A stretch of 64,000 bases of DNA from Mytilus trossulus (lineage: Eukaryota; Mollusca; Bivalvia; Mytilida; Mytilidae), in contig NC_086375.1 of the NCBI RefSeq assembly GCF_036588685.1, positions 41,323,270-41,387,269 on the forward strand. The letters run 5' to 3'. Below the pieces are notes generated by a model. It searched no databases, had not been told where the DNA came from, and worked only from the letters and a program-made list of their open reading frames with translations. This document shows, one piece after another, positions 46,801-58,263 of the stretch (positions within the stretch are counted from its first letter, which is position 1; the number at the start of each line of letters is the position of its first letter). The position numbers were made by a program, and so were the translations under genes.

Positions 46801-49800
46801 CAATTTTTTTTTACAGTTAAATAAGTCAAGGTTATCAAAAATAAAACAATATCATTTTCATGCTACTGTTACTAACATTGTTGTCTGATATTTTACTAAT
46901 CTTGATCCATTTAATTTTGCCCATGTAGGGAAATCAATGCAAAAAGACATTTTGAATTGTACGATTGCTGTTGAAGATTTTGTTCAGATGTAATCTGTGT
47001 TAAATTTACTTAAGCACATTTATTACAAGTTTTAGTCCTTGGTACCTTAAATGTACTTCTTTTTCAGTGTGGTACTACAAGCTTACAATGTGCCTATGGA
47101 CTACATAACAGTGGCTATATTGATGTGGAACTTTGGTGTGGTAGGAATGGTCTGTATACATTGGAAAGGTCCATTATTTCTCCAGCAGGCCTATCTCATT
47201 GTTATATCAGCACTAATGGCGTTGATATTTATTAAATACTTACCTGATTGGACCACATGGGCTGTATTAGGTGTTATGGTAGTGTGGGGTAAGTTTTTAC
47301 TCATGTGTTTATAAAATATGTGTTTTATTTCAATTGAGGTCCCTCAGATGGCATTAAATAAAGGCAACGGTAGTATACTGCTGTTCAAAAGTCTTTAATC
47401 GATTGAGAGAAAACAAGTCTGGGACACAAACTAAAACTGAGGGAAACACATCAACTATAGCAGAAAAGCAATGAAACAACAGAAACATTAAAGTGCAACA
47501 ATAAACAACTAACAATGCTACACACATAGAAGCAAACTATTAAATAACAAACTGTCATATACCTGACTTGGAACAGGACATTTTAAGAAAAATGGTGTGT
47601 TAAACCTGGTTTTGTTGTTAACCAAACCTTGCACTTTATGGACAAGACAATGACAAAGATTACAATCATAGTTTAGTTTTACAAAAATAAAACAGTACAA
47701 GAAAATTACATTGTGGTAATAACAAAAATAATAATAGAATATTTCAAATGTTGAATTCTTTGCAATAAAGATGTTTGCTGCAGTGTGACCTATTGTGACA
47801 CAGACATTTTGTTAAATTGATGTGTTTATACTATATTCATTCCAGCACGCAGTTTGAAAAAAAACACTTTATATGCACTGTGATTACAAACTTTTCTTGG
47901 CAACTTTAAACAATACTTCACTAAATCATGCACACTAAGGACAAATCAAAATATTCATAACTGCAGCATCCCAATTTGATCCTGAATTTCATGGCTATTA
48001 ACTATTTGTTGCAAAAAATACTGACATACAATGACATAGAAAATAGCTATTTTGAAAATCAATAAAATATATTTTTGTGTGTAATCCTTGTGTAATTCTT
48101 ATAGATTTAGTAGCAGTATTATGTCCAAAAGGTCCATTGAAAATGTTGGTAGAAACTGCACAAGAAAGAAATGAACCTATTTTCCCTGCTCTTATTTATT
48201 CATGTGAGTATTTGTGTAATATGACTATTACTTGTATATTGTTAACAATTTTTTACCTGAAAATACACAAATGTTATACACCATTTAGTTATACTTTGCG
48301 TTTAGAAGCAAAATATACCTCGTTTTCTGATGAAATTTATTGCTGCAAAAGACGACATTTTAGAATATTTCTTACTTTTATTTTTGTAAGAAGCTTAAAC
48401 ATCTTGTGAACATGTGACCAAGTCATTCAAATTTCAGAAATTTTAACCTCTAAAAAGAGAAAAAGATGTATAGTGTTTTTGATATCAATTTGTAATTCTA
48501 CCAAAATGTAAATATCAAGATCCTTTTTATACGACCGCAAATTTTGAAAAAAATTTCGTCGTATATTGCTATCACGTTGGCGTCGTCGTCTGCGTCGTCG
48601 TCGTTGTCGTACGAAAACTTTTAGTTTTCGCACTCTAACTTTAGTAAAAGTGAATAGAAATCTATGAAATTTTAACACAAGGTTTATGACCATAAAAGGA
48701 AGGTTGGTATTGATTTTGGGAGTTTTGGTCCCAACATTTTAGGAATTAGGGGCCAAAAAGGGCCCAAATAAGCATTTTCTTGGTTTTCGCACTATAACTT
48801 TAGTTTAAGTTAAAAGAAATCTATGAAATTTTGACACAAGGTTTATGACCACAAAAGAAAGGTTGGGATTGATTTTGGGAGTTTTGGTTTCAACAGTTTA
48901 GGAATTAGGGGCCAAAAAAGGGCCCAAATAAGCATTATTCTTGGTTTTCGCACAATAACTTAAGTTTAAGTAAATAGAAATCAATGAAATTTAAACACAA
49001 TGTTTATGACCACAAAAGGAAGATTGGTATTGATTTTTGAGTTTAGGTTAGTATAAGTAAATAGAAATCTATGAAATTTAAACACAAGGTTTATGACCAT
49101 AAAAGGAAGGTTGGTATTGATTTTGGGAGTTTTGGTCCCAACAGTTTAGGAAAAAGGGGCCCAAAGGGTCCAAAATTAAACTTTGTTTGATTTCATCAAA
49201 ATTGAATAATTTGTCCCAACAGTTTAGGAATTAGGGGCCAAAAAAGGATCCAAATAAGCATTTTTCTTGGTTTTCGCACCATAACGTTAGTATAAGTAAA
49301 TAGAAATCTATGAAATTTAAACACAAGGTTTATGACCATAAAAGGAAGGTTGGTATTGATTTTGGGAGTTTTGGTCCCAACAGTTTAGGAAAAAGGGGCC
49401 CAAAGGGTCCAAAATTAAACTTTGTTTGATTTCATCAAAATTGAATAATTGGGGTTCTTTGATATGCCGAATCTAACTGTGTATGTAGATTCTTAACTTT
49501 TGGTTATGTTTTCAAATTGGTCTACATTAAGGTCCAAAGGGTCCAAAATTAAACTTAGTTTGATTTTGACAAAAAATGAATCGGTTGGGTTCTTTGATAT
49601 GTTGAATCTAAAAATGTACTTAGATTCTTGATTATTGGCTCAGTTTTCAAGTTGGTCCAAATCTGGGTCCAAAATTAAACTTTATTTGATTTCATCAAAA
49701 ATTGAATAAATGGGGTTCTTTGATATGCCAAATCTAACTGTGTATGTAGATTCTTCATTTTTGGTCCCGTTTTCAAATTGGCTTACATTAAGGTCCAAAG

Positions 49801-52800
49801 GGTCCAAAATGAAACTAAGTTTGATTTTAACAAAAATTAAATTCTTGGGCCTCTTTGATATGCTGAATCTAAACATGTACTTAGATTTTTGATTATGGGC
49901 CCAGTTTTCAAGTTGGTCCAAATCAGGATCTTAAATTATTATATTAAGTATTGTGCAATAGCAAGTCTTTTCAATTGCACAGTATTGTGCAATGGCAAGA
50001 AATATCTAATTTCACAATATTGTGAAATAGCAAATTTTTTTTTAATTAGAGTTATCTTTCTTTGTCCAGAATAGTAAGCAAGAATTATCTTATTGCAAGA
50101 ATTTTTTTTAATTGGAGTTATCTTTCTTTGTCCAGAATCAACTTAAATCTTTGTTATATACAATATACAATGTATATTCATTTTTTACTACCAACTGATA
50201 CATTTAAATAATCTTAACCATTCAGTGATAACAAGCAGTTTTTTTTACATCTTAATATTTTATGATGTATTTAAATGAGTAGTTATTGTTGCAAACTCCA
50301 TTAGAATATTTTAATTGAAATTAGTTTTGGAATAAGGGAAAGGGGGATGTGATTAAAAAATTGGGTTCAATTTTTCTCATTTGAAATTTCATAAATAAAA
50401 AGAAAATTTCTTCAAACATTTTTTTGAGAGGATTAATATTCAACAGCATAGTGAATTGCTCCAAGAGAAAACAAAAATGTTAAGTTCATTAGAACACATT
50501 CATTCTGTGTCAGAAACCTATGCTGTGTCAACAATTTAATCACAATCCAAATTTAGAGCTGAATCCAGCTTGAATGTTGTGTCCATACTTGCCCCAACCG
50601 TTCAGGGTTCAACCTCTGCGGTCGTATAAAGCTACGCCCTGCGGAGCATCTGGTTTTTTACTAATATGAATAAAAAGATGGTTGACTACTTCATTGTTCC
50701 CTGCATGCCAAGAAATTCTCTAAGTGATAAAGTCTTTTACTCTGTTATGAAACCTGATTGTGCTGATTTCCAAAATCAACTGATATTTTTGGACTTGCGG
50801 AGAGAGATTTATGATTCTCTATAGTTATAAATCTCCTTATAGTGCATTCTGGCATTGTTTGAGAATTCTAATACAAAAACTTTTCATAAGAAAAAAGTCT
50901 TAGTATTTGGTATGGTTTAGGTGAAAAATTGGTTTTCCCTAAACTTTAAATTTCAGGAAATATTTTAGTAGGAGCTATTTGGACATTTTGTTCAAAGAAC
51001 AGACAACTTTAAAAAAAAGTTAGATATGCAAATCAATAGGAAATATAACAAAGAACATGACTGAATACCTGTTCAGGCTGTTGTACAGTATTTGTGGTAC
51101 ATTGTGTATTAGAAATTATTGAAGTATTTTGTTTAAAATGTAGAATATTGTTATATTTACAGCTACAATGGTGTGGAATGTAGCAGGAATGGCTTCAGAT
51201 TCTGAGGGAGAAAAAGACAAGAAATCCAGTAAAAAGAAAAAGAAACCACAGAAAGAAACCAGTAGGTTTAATTAATATATTTGTTTTTAAACCTTTAAAA
51301 TAAAATGGCTTATTCCTATACTAGTCATGAAAAAAAAAGATGATAATAGAATCTTTACTAATTAACTAACTTATTGTTTGTATTGTTTTCTTTCCACAAC
51401 TATTTAAAAGATTAATAACAATAAACTGCAGTGGAACATATAAGGGGTATGCCAATGCGAGCATGCTCCTATTTAAAAACTTATTTTGTAAATATTTATT
51501 TATTATTATCCTACGCATGCGCAGCAGTTAGTAATCATCAAAAATCTGATGGATAACTGGATACCATAAGAAGAAGAAGAAAAAAAAATTAATTATCAAT
51601 TAGTTATGCAGTTTGTTGATTTAGCTTAGTTATTAATGCAATAGCTATACTAATAATTTGTTCAGGCTCCTTAATAGACCTTTGTTAATTAATTTAGTGT
51701 TGTATCTGCAGCTTTTTCATCATTGACCAACAATCGAAAATCTGACGGTAATGTCCGACATAAATCTACAATGTAAATCTACAATATAGTACTTAAAGTC
51801 ATAAGAAACCTCAAACCAAAAAACAATGCATATGTTTTTTTTATAACTCAATGGATAGTTTTCATTATAAAACTTATGCGCATATAAATTTTTCTGAAAA
51901 AAATTCTTTAATTAATTCATATTTATACCTGCCATATTTTCACAAAAACACTGACCAATTGAAAAAAAATGACGATTATACAAAATTTACATGAAACAAA
52001 TGATAAATTCGTGCACAGAAGACTAAGTTGATGATATTTGTATGCATTGGTTCAAGAATTGGAAGAACATTATTTTTACTGGTCACTCGTTTCTTATGAC
52101 TTTTATTTCATTAATTTGACATTGACTTTGTATACTATATAATGGTTTTATATATGACTGTATTGTTTCCCTCTTTTTATGTTTTCAACCTGTATACAAT
52201 ATTTGTAGTCTATCTTATTATTGTTAAGGCATTAATGGTTGGGATTTTTATTAACCGTGTGCAAAAAAAAGCAGGATTGTCTTAATTATTTAATTCATTT
52301 GTCATAATTTTTTCTTTGTTTATCATGATGTTAACATAAATAATGCTTTTTTTTTACAATTTTATTCATTTGAAATATAAAGCATATTGAGAAAGCTTCA
52401 CAGCAAAAAATAAAAAACATATTCCAGATATCTCTGTTTATATGATATCAACCAAAAATGACCTCATATTGTTTAAAAAAATATATAGCAATAAATAGAA
52501 GATGAAGAATATTTATTGCATAACTCTGTATATATATATATTATTTCTCTATAAAGGATTGTAAAAGCAGTCCTTATATCTTAATCTAAGATCTGATTTT
52601 GTTTTAAAGAATTGAATTCTAATTCTAATTTGATATTACTATATCTACTATGTATAGTCATTATGTTATTTAATATAAAAAGTGCCCATGGGGACATTTG
52701 TTTTGAATTGTAGTTATTGAGATAACATGGTTTAGTTGTTTTTTTTAATTCATAAATTTTTTCAATGCTGTTTATTTTCGCCAATTTTTTCTTTTTTTAA

Positions 52801-55800
52801 AATTACTGACTCAGAGGTGGTTAATGTTCATGATGTTTAACTAGATTAATTGGAATGCATTTCCCAAAAATGTTATTTGTTAAGCCAAAGATACGTTTTG
52901 TCTTGATAGTAAATTCTGTAAGTGAAATCATCTTTCAAATTTTTGTAACAGAGTCTGATCATGCCAGGCTTAATCCAGACATAAATCAAATAAAAAATAT
53001 ATATATTTTTTTTAAATTCTTTTCAGAGATAAACTTAGGATATATGCCAGAAGGATCAAGTATAATATATTTTGCCCATTTGCTTTTCATTTTGTTAATA
53101 GGTCCAAATTTTGCACTTAAAAATAAAGCAAAAATGCACTTGCAAACATACCTCACTGCTAGATACTTCTATGGTACCTGAACTTTAATATCCTAGCTAA
53201 AAACCTGCATGTTTAATGGTGAACAAGCATTGTATAGACTTGAAGTTATCTACATAGGGTGGGTTTTGAACCTTTGAACCTTTCAAGGGAATCTTTATGA
53301 TATAAATGATGTGTGCTACAATACAGATTCAATTGTGACAAACAAAATTGATTTTTTTTTTGTGTATTCTGTTTTCAACAATACACAGGGCATTTTGCCC
53401 TATTTGCTGTACACAAAGTCACAGGATTTCCAAAGTTGAATGAGTAGGAAAGGAATGACAAGTCTAGTTGATGATGATTTCAAGTTTGAATAAAATCCCG
53501 TTTCTAGTTGAAGTAGACGTTTTGGAATGGTTTTGTAGAATTCTTTTATTATTTCGTCTGTAGTGTTCTCTACATGAGGTTTGAAATGTACAAACAACTT
53601 TTCATATTAAAATATTTAAAATGTTCATATTAAAATATCTAAAATGAAAAGCAATTAAATGGGAAATTCTCAATATTATTCTTTTGTATCCTATTTAATA
53701 TTTTTTATCCTTTTGACCTTAGAAGGACATGCTTGAAATTGAGGGACACAATTATTAATGTGTAAAATGTCTTTTTTTTTAAAAGGAGCTTTTTAAGTTC
53801 AAACATGCTTCAGCACAAGTTCTGTAAACCAACTTATTTTTGAGATACTAAAATTTATTTCATGTTTTACCCCTTTCTGTGAAGTTGTCAGTTTCATTAA
53901 CACCTGTTAGCACATTTTGATTCATCCAGTTAGCTGAAAAGGTTATGACCCTTAAAATCATCCAATCATATTTTGAGATCACTGGCAACCACACGTTGAT
54001 TATTTTTTTTTATACAATGGGTTCTGGAAGGGATATGTATCCATAGAAATAGAGAAGGAAAGGTCCAAGTAGTGCATATTCACATTATTTTCATATACAC
54101 GAAAGTAGTGAGAATAAATTGCTTGAAAAAATAAGTTGGTTTACAGTAATTGTTACTAGTGAAAGTAAAAAAATTTCACCAAGAGAAAAATTGTGTGAAC
54201 ATTTTACTGATGTAAGATTACATTTTAGCTGTAAGTTTAAATGGTCCATCTGCCACAGAAGATGCAGACGACAATGATGATGGAGGATTTACAGGAAGAT
54301 CAGAGGAAGCAACAGATGATGTAGATGAACGAGGGTTCAGAAGACGTCCAGGCAGAGATACAACCATGTCTTCTAGTAGTACAGAATCACAAAGAGTAGG
54401 ATATCTTTTTTAACTTTTTAACTATCTTAATTTAGCTTTTGATACCTACCAGTATGACATACTGAAAACTAAACTTATAATGTAATGGCAATTCTACTTG
54501 ATATTTCATAGTCAAAGTAACTTTTTCTCACATGGAAACTTTTTTTTCAGTTTTCTCAATCAGAATGTGCCTCTTACTTTGCTGCTAATTATAAGCAGCC
54601 AACAATCAATCAGTATCAGTAGCCGATCTAGGGGAGGGGGATTCCAGGGGTTGGAACCTCTTATTCTTTTAAGAATCAATGCTTTTTAATAGGGATATAG
54701 AATCCCCCCTTTATCCTTGGATGGAACCCCCTTTTAAAAATGACTGGATCTGCCCTTAAATATTATGATTTATTTGTAAATTTTCTTGCAGGCACGTAGC
54801 GCTGTTAATGCTTTGGGAGAAACAGATCAACATAGAAGTGATGTTGAAGTAAGACAGCCGAGAGAAAATAGAAATAGTACAAGAAGTGCTGATGAACCAG
54901 ATGAAGAAAGTAGGTGTTCATTCTTTCTATTTGATATCAAAACATACATCTAGAACTTTAGAAATTGACAAAACAATAGCATCATGTCCATTGTATTAAA
55001 TTTCTTTGTCCTGAAATTTATTGTAGGCTAAGATATAGAAAGACCTAATTTTGAATTTTTTTATAAAAGGCATTTTTTCTTGAAAATTTCAGACCTAATC
55101 ACCCTAAACATCAGATGAAAAATAAATCTTTTTCAATATTTTGAATATAAGATGGACTGAATCTTCAAAAAACACCTAAATAAGTTTGAATTAACTTTCT
55201 TGAAAGTTTAGAAACTGTGACTCTTTTCATCAAAACTCTTATATTTAAAATTTATTTTAAGTTGTAAAGAAATATGTATGACTTACAAGTATTCCTACAC
55301 TAAAGATTTTTTTCTGAAAAGAGCTGCTTGTCTATAAGTTAAAGTTAAGTGACCAATAGAATATACATTTACAGCTTAGTAAATACTTCTAGCATAAAAA
55401 AAATACAGAAATTATTACAGCATTTGTCTCATAGTACTTATGAATTTTATCAGTGTGTTTCTTAGCAACATATGTTTAATTGCAATGTAGAAATTATGAC
55501 TGGAGTGTCAAGCAACATGTCTAATTATTACCTTATAGTTTTCTTGGTAAATATTAAGAATATCTATCAAATACTTGCCACTGGACATTCAGCAAACAAC
55601 AATTTATCACAGTGTATCACAGTTACTTTTTATTTGCCTTGCAGGAGGAGTAAAGTTAGGACTTGGTGACTTTATATTTTATGGTGTGTTAGTTGGTAAA
55701 GCTTCGTCCAATGGGGATTGGAATACAACTTTAGCTTGTTTTGTAGCAATTCTTATTGTAAGTATATAGTCATATTTGGAGGAACAAACTAGTAAAAATA

Positions 55801-56466
55801 AAAACCTGAACTATCTTTGGGTTTACTATTGAAAAAAAAATATCCAATGTTAAATAAAACAAAAGCATCTTCATAACTGAGTGATTACAGCATGGCACTT
55901 TCATATAAATAGTTCTTCGTAAATATTTGATAACATTAAATTGGCAACATTTAAGTCATTCTTTTTCTTTGATTTAAAAAAATACAAAATATTAGTCAAT
56001 GAAATTTATATAAAAATTAGTAATACAAAACATGAACCAAATCCTATTGCAAAAACAAAAGGCAAACAATAGTTTACTAAACATAACAGAAAAACTCAGA
56101 ACCTTGGGTGATCTCATTTGCTCTGAACTGGTTAGCAGATCCTGTGCAACAAGTTGCACCTGTTGAGTTGCTCATGAAGTACAAACCTGGCAATATTTTA
56201 ATTGGGTAGGTCACATTCTGGGGATTTTTTCAAAACATGTATATACAGTATATTTGAATGTTAACCTAATTGTGAAAAGAAATTATAGGTATTATATTTT
56301 TCTATTTCAGGGTTTATGTTTCACATTATTATTATTAGCCATATTCCGTAAGGCACTACCAGCCTTACCTATCTCTATCACATTTGGACTGATTTTTAAC
56401 TTTGCCACAAGTGAACTTGTTCAACCTTTCATGGACAGACTTGCAGCTGCACAAGTGTACACCTAG
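43830..56466 (+). CDS. PSEN: Presenilin, gamma-secretase catalytic subunit
   Basis: This is a 509-residue presenilin from eleven coding exons: 43830-43961, 44243-44448, 44944-45094, 46554-46621, 47068-47288, 48105-48203, 51163-51261, 54229-54395, 54792-54909, 55645-55757 and 56311-56466. All introns are GT-AG and all junctions keep frame. Presenilins are multipass intramembrane aspartyl proteases that cleave Notch and other stubs within gamma-secretase, with nicastrin, APH-1 and PEN-2. The catalytic aspartates are D260 in the WDLVAVL motif and D429 in LGLGDF, and the PALP motif is at 475-478. TM1 is about 82-104. The acidic N-terminus and the hydrophilic loop (about 305-420, Lys-, Asp- and Arg-rich) are variable, and the loop is longer than in human PSEN1 (467 aa total). 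The exon begins at a CAG acceptor at 43809, so a 5' UTR exon is upstream. One presenilin gene is visible; whether it is PSEN1- or PSEN2-like is not decidable here. Confidence 0.97.
43989..44030 (+). repeat. Duplicated fragment of presenilin coding exon 1 inside intron 1
   Basis: About 40 bp (ACAACTAGGAGAAGTTTTAG, ACAGGAGGACTATGATG) copies exon 1 sequence at 43902-43941, with two or three changes, only about 88 bp downstream. It lies past the splice donor and has no acceptor of its own, so it is probably not used as an exon. Confidence 0.85.
44822..44868 (-). repeat. Interspersed repeat family A fragment in presenilin intron 2
   Basis: AAAAGATGTGGTACGATTGC and CAATGAGACAATTCTGCC are the reverse of the conserved family A 3' end. 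Confidence 0.75.
45630..46330 (+). repeat. 168-bp tandem array in presenilin intron 3
   Basis: TCATCGCAA(C/T)TCCTCTCAAA starts units at 45679, 45847 and 46015, exactly 168 bp apart, with a partial fourth at 46223. Each unit also contains GACATACTATGTAGTTGTGC and TAGGAGTTA(C/T)GCCCCTTTGA. The array is preceded by a GTCCGTCCGTC stretch and followed by GTGAGCGTGCTCACAAAGGT. It looks like a dispersed bivalve element with internal tandem units rather than an exon. Confidence 0.9.
47357..47660 (-). repeat. Interspersed repeat family B in presenilin intron 5
   Basis: Minus-strand copy with GAACAGCAGTATACTACCGT, TGTTTCCCTCAGTTTTAGTT and TGTCCTGTTCCAAGTCAGGT. Confidence 0.8.
48530..50660 (+). repeat. 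Composite repeat family I, long copy in presenilin intron 6
   Basis: It starts TATACGACCGCAAATTTTG and TGCTATCACGTTGGCGTCGT. Tandem blocks of about 161 bp follow, each with TTGGTTTTCGCAC (48781, 48942 and 49268), ACAAGGTTTATGACCA and GGAAGGTTGGTATTG. Next come AATTGGTCTACATTAAGGTC-type blocks. It ends CCTCTGCGGTCGTATAAAGC and GCGGAGCATCTGG. ATACGACCGCA near the start is inverted as TGCGGTCGTAT near the end. No transposase was found. Copies in reverse orientation lie at 27856-29990. Confidence 0.85.
54615..54765 (+). repeat. Dispersed repeat fragment in presenilin intron 8
   Basis: CCGATCTAGGGGAGGGGGAT, TCCAGGGGTTGGAACC and GGATGGAACCCCCTTTTA. It lies about 25 bp upstream of the acceptor of exon 9. 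It resembles a known type of short bivalve repeat, but this is one copy only. Confidence 0.4.
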
Positions 56467-56482
56467 CACGTGGTACAGGTGC

Positions 56483-56488
56483 AATAAA
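56483..56488 (+). terminator. Candidate polyadenylation signal of presenilin, proximal
   Basis: AATAAA lies 16 nt past the stop codon. A second AATAAA at 56576-56581, followed by a T-rich stretch, gives a more usual 3' UTR length and may be the main site. Confidence 0.5.
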
Positions 56489-58056
56489 GAACAATCCAGG
56501 AGATTATTTTATGTTGTAATTTATCATTTTATTTCATTTTCTTTTACTAAATGTGAACGTTAGTACAATGTATGTAATAAACAACTATTTTATACATTTT
56601 GTTTGATGACATTCTCTTTACACAGGAATTTCTATGCTGTTTCATATTCTGTTAATTCAGAAATTATTGGATACATTTATTATTGGGAATCCTTGACCAC
56701 TGGCAAAAATGTTAAATCTAATAATTTATTTATTTGTCCCAGATAACAAGCTATATATAGCTTAAATAAAAAGTTTTGTCTAGCTAGTCAAATCCAAAGT
56801 AGTCTGCTTTTACTCATAAATATTGCATGCTTAGCAGGGGAGAAGCAAATCCTAATTTAATTGAAATTTGTTTTATCAAGCCAGGAATAAAACAAGTTAC
56901 ATCCAACACTAAAGGTGGTGGTAAAGAAGGTTCACTGTGATGTTTTTTTTTATTAAAATATACAGTGAAACGTGACTTAACTTAAACCTGATTAACCCAA
57001 ACATGTTCGTAAGCACTGTCATATCAAATTATGTGCGTTGTGAACCTGATAAAACGGAACATCGAACAAAACTGAACAAAATCTTAAGTCCTGAGGAGGT
57101 TCGGTTTAAACATTATTCACTGTAATATGATTTCTGCATTGGATTAAAACCATAAATCAATCTAATATCAGTATGTTGTTTGAAGTTTGTCTTTTATATC
57201 TGTGACTGGCTATAATTTAAAATTTTATGAAAAAAAATATGCGTAAACTAATTTATTTTGATATTTCCTAATATTTAAATTTGCAAAAGGCATACTGTTG
57301 CTGAGTACATTATTTTTTGTTAACTGTTGTATATCTTTTGGTCTTCTCATTTTTTGCCATAGCACTGTCAAATTATTTTCAACTTTGAGTCAAATATCTT
57401 TGTGTAAGAACCTATATGTTCTTATTTAATTTTATCTCAAGCTCAATGTGCATGGAGAATAAGAATTGAGAGGTATGAGACAGCAACTCATCATTACAAA
57501 CAACCAAATGACATATCCCATGCTGCAGTAAACTATTGCCAAAAAGGGGGCCTTCATTCGGCTGTGATCATGCAGTGGGATAGTCTTTTGTCAAATTTTA
57601 AGAGAAGTGTCTGTTTGCCTTTGCTGAGAATATTATTAAGTATGTAGCCATAAATAATACAAAATTGTCATATTTGCTGCCTTGTGCACAGAAACATTCC
57701 TGACATGCAGGTTGAAAATCCTTTCACAAGCTCTTGGAGAGGTCTGTAAGTGAAAGGTTGCAAGAAACGCTCTGTCCATATAAAACTTTCACGTTGTGTA
57801 TGGCAGGGGTGATACTTCATACTGGTCAATAGTTTTGCAAATCTATCTATTGGATTTGTTTATTTCATTCTCACCTGAACATGCATAAAACACTTGCCAC
57901 TGGATATGAAGCAAACCACAAATTTGTAAGCAATTTTATGCACCTCTTTTTTTATAAGACAATATCCTCAGTGTGGTAGAGCAAGCGATTTTTGCATTTC
58001 GCTTAAGCAGCACACAACATTCAGACTTTCACATATAAAATATTTCCACAATATAA

Positions 58057-58062
58057 TTTATT
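58057..58062 (-). terminator. Candidate polyadenylation signal of the SLC46-like gene
   Basis: AATAAA on the minus strand, about 200 nt after the stop codon. Confidence 0.5.
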
Positions 58063-58263
58063 TTTAAAATTTTCAAAACAATGTTTAATATCATATTTTA
58101 AGTTACAGATAATAGCTGCAATCACATTCGATCAACGTTTACATGCTATGACAATAAAATAAGTACTATCACATCAAGAACCAAAATATCATATCTATTT
58201 CCATTCCTGAATACTGAAATTATGCGAAAAAAAATAATCTCGTAAAGTCTTGAGAAATCTTGT

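Larger units (their letters stand above)
56467..58263. other. Spacer between convergent presenilin and SLC46-like genes
   Basis: It holds both 3' UTRs. The rest is unclassified AT-rich sequence without a supported gene. Confidence 0.5.

Noticed and set aside
48427-48693. A minus-strand frame with a run of arginines
   Set aside because: The Arg run comes from CGTCGTCGT in the start of composite repeat family I.
52855-53181. A 108-codon plus-strand frame in presenilin intron 7
   Set aside because: It has an AT-driven composition rich in Ile, Phe and Lys, no splice junction compatible with the presenilin frame and no recognisable domain.
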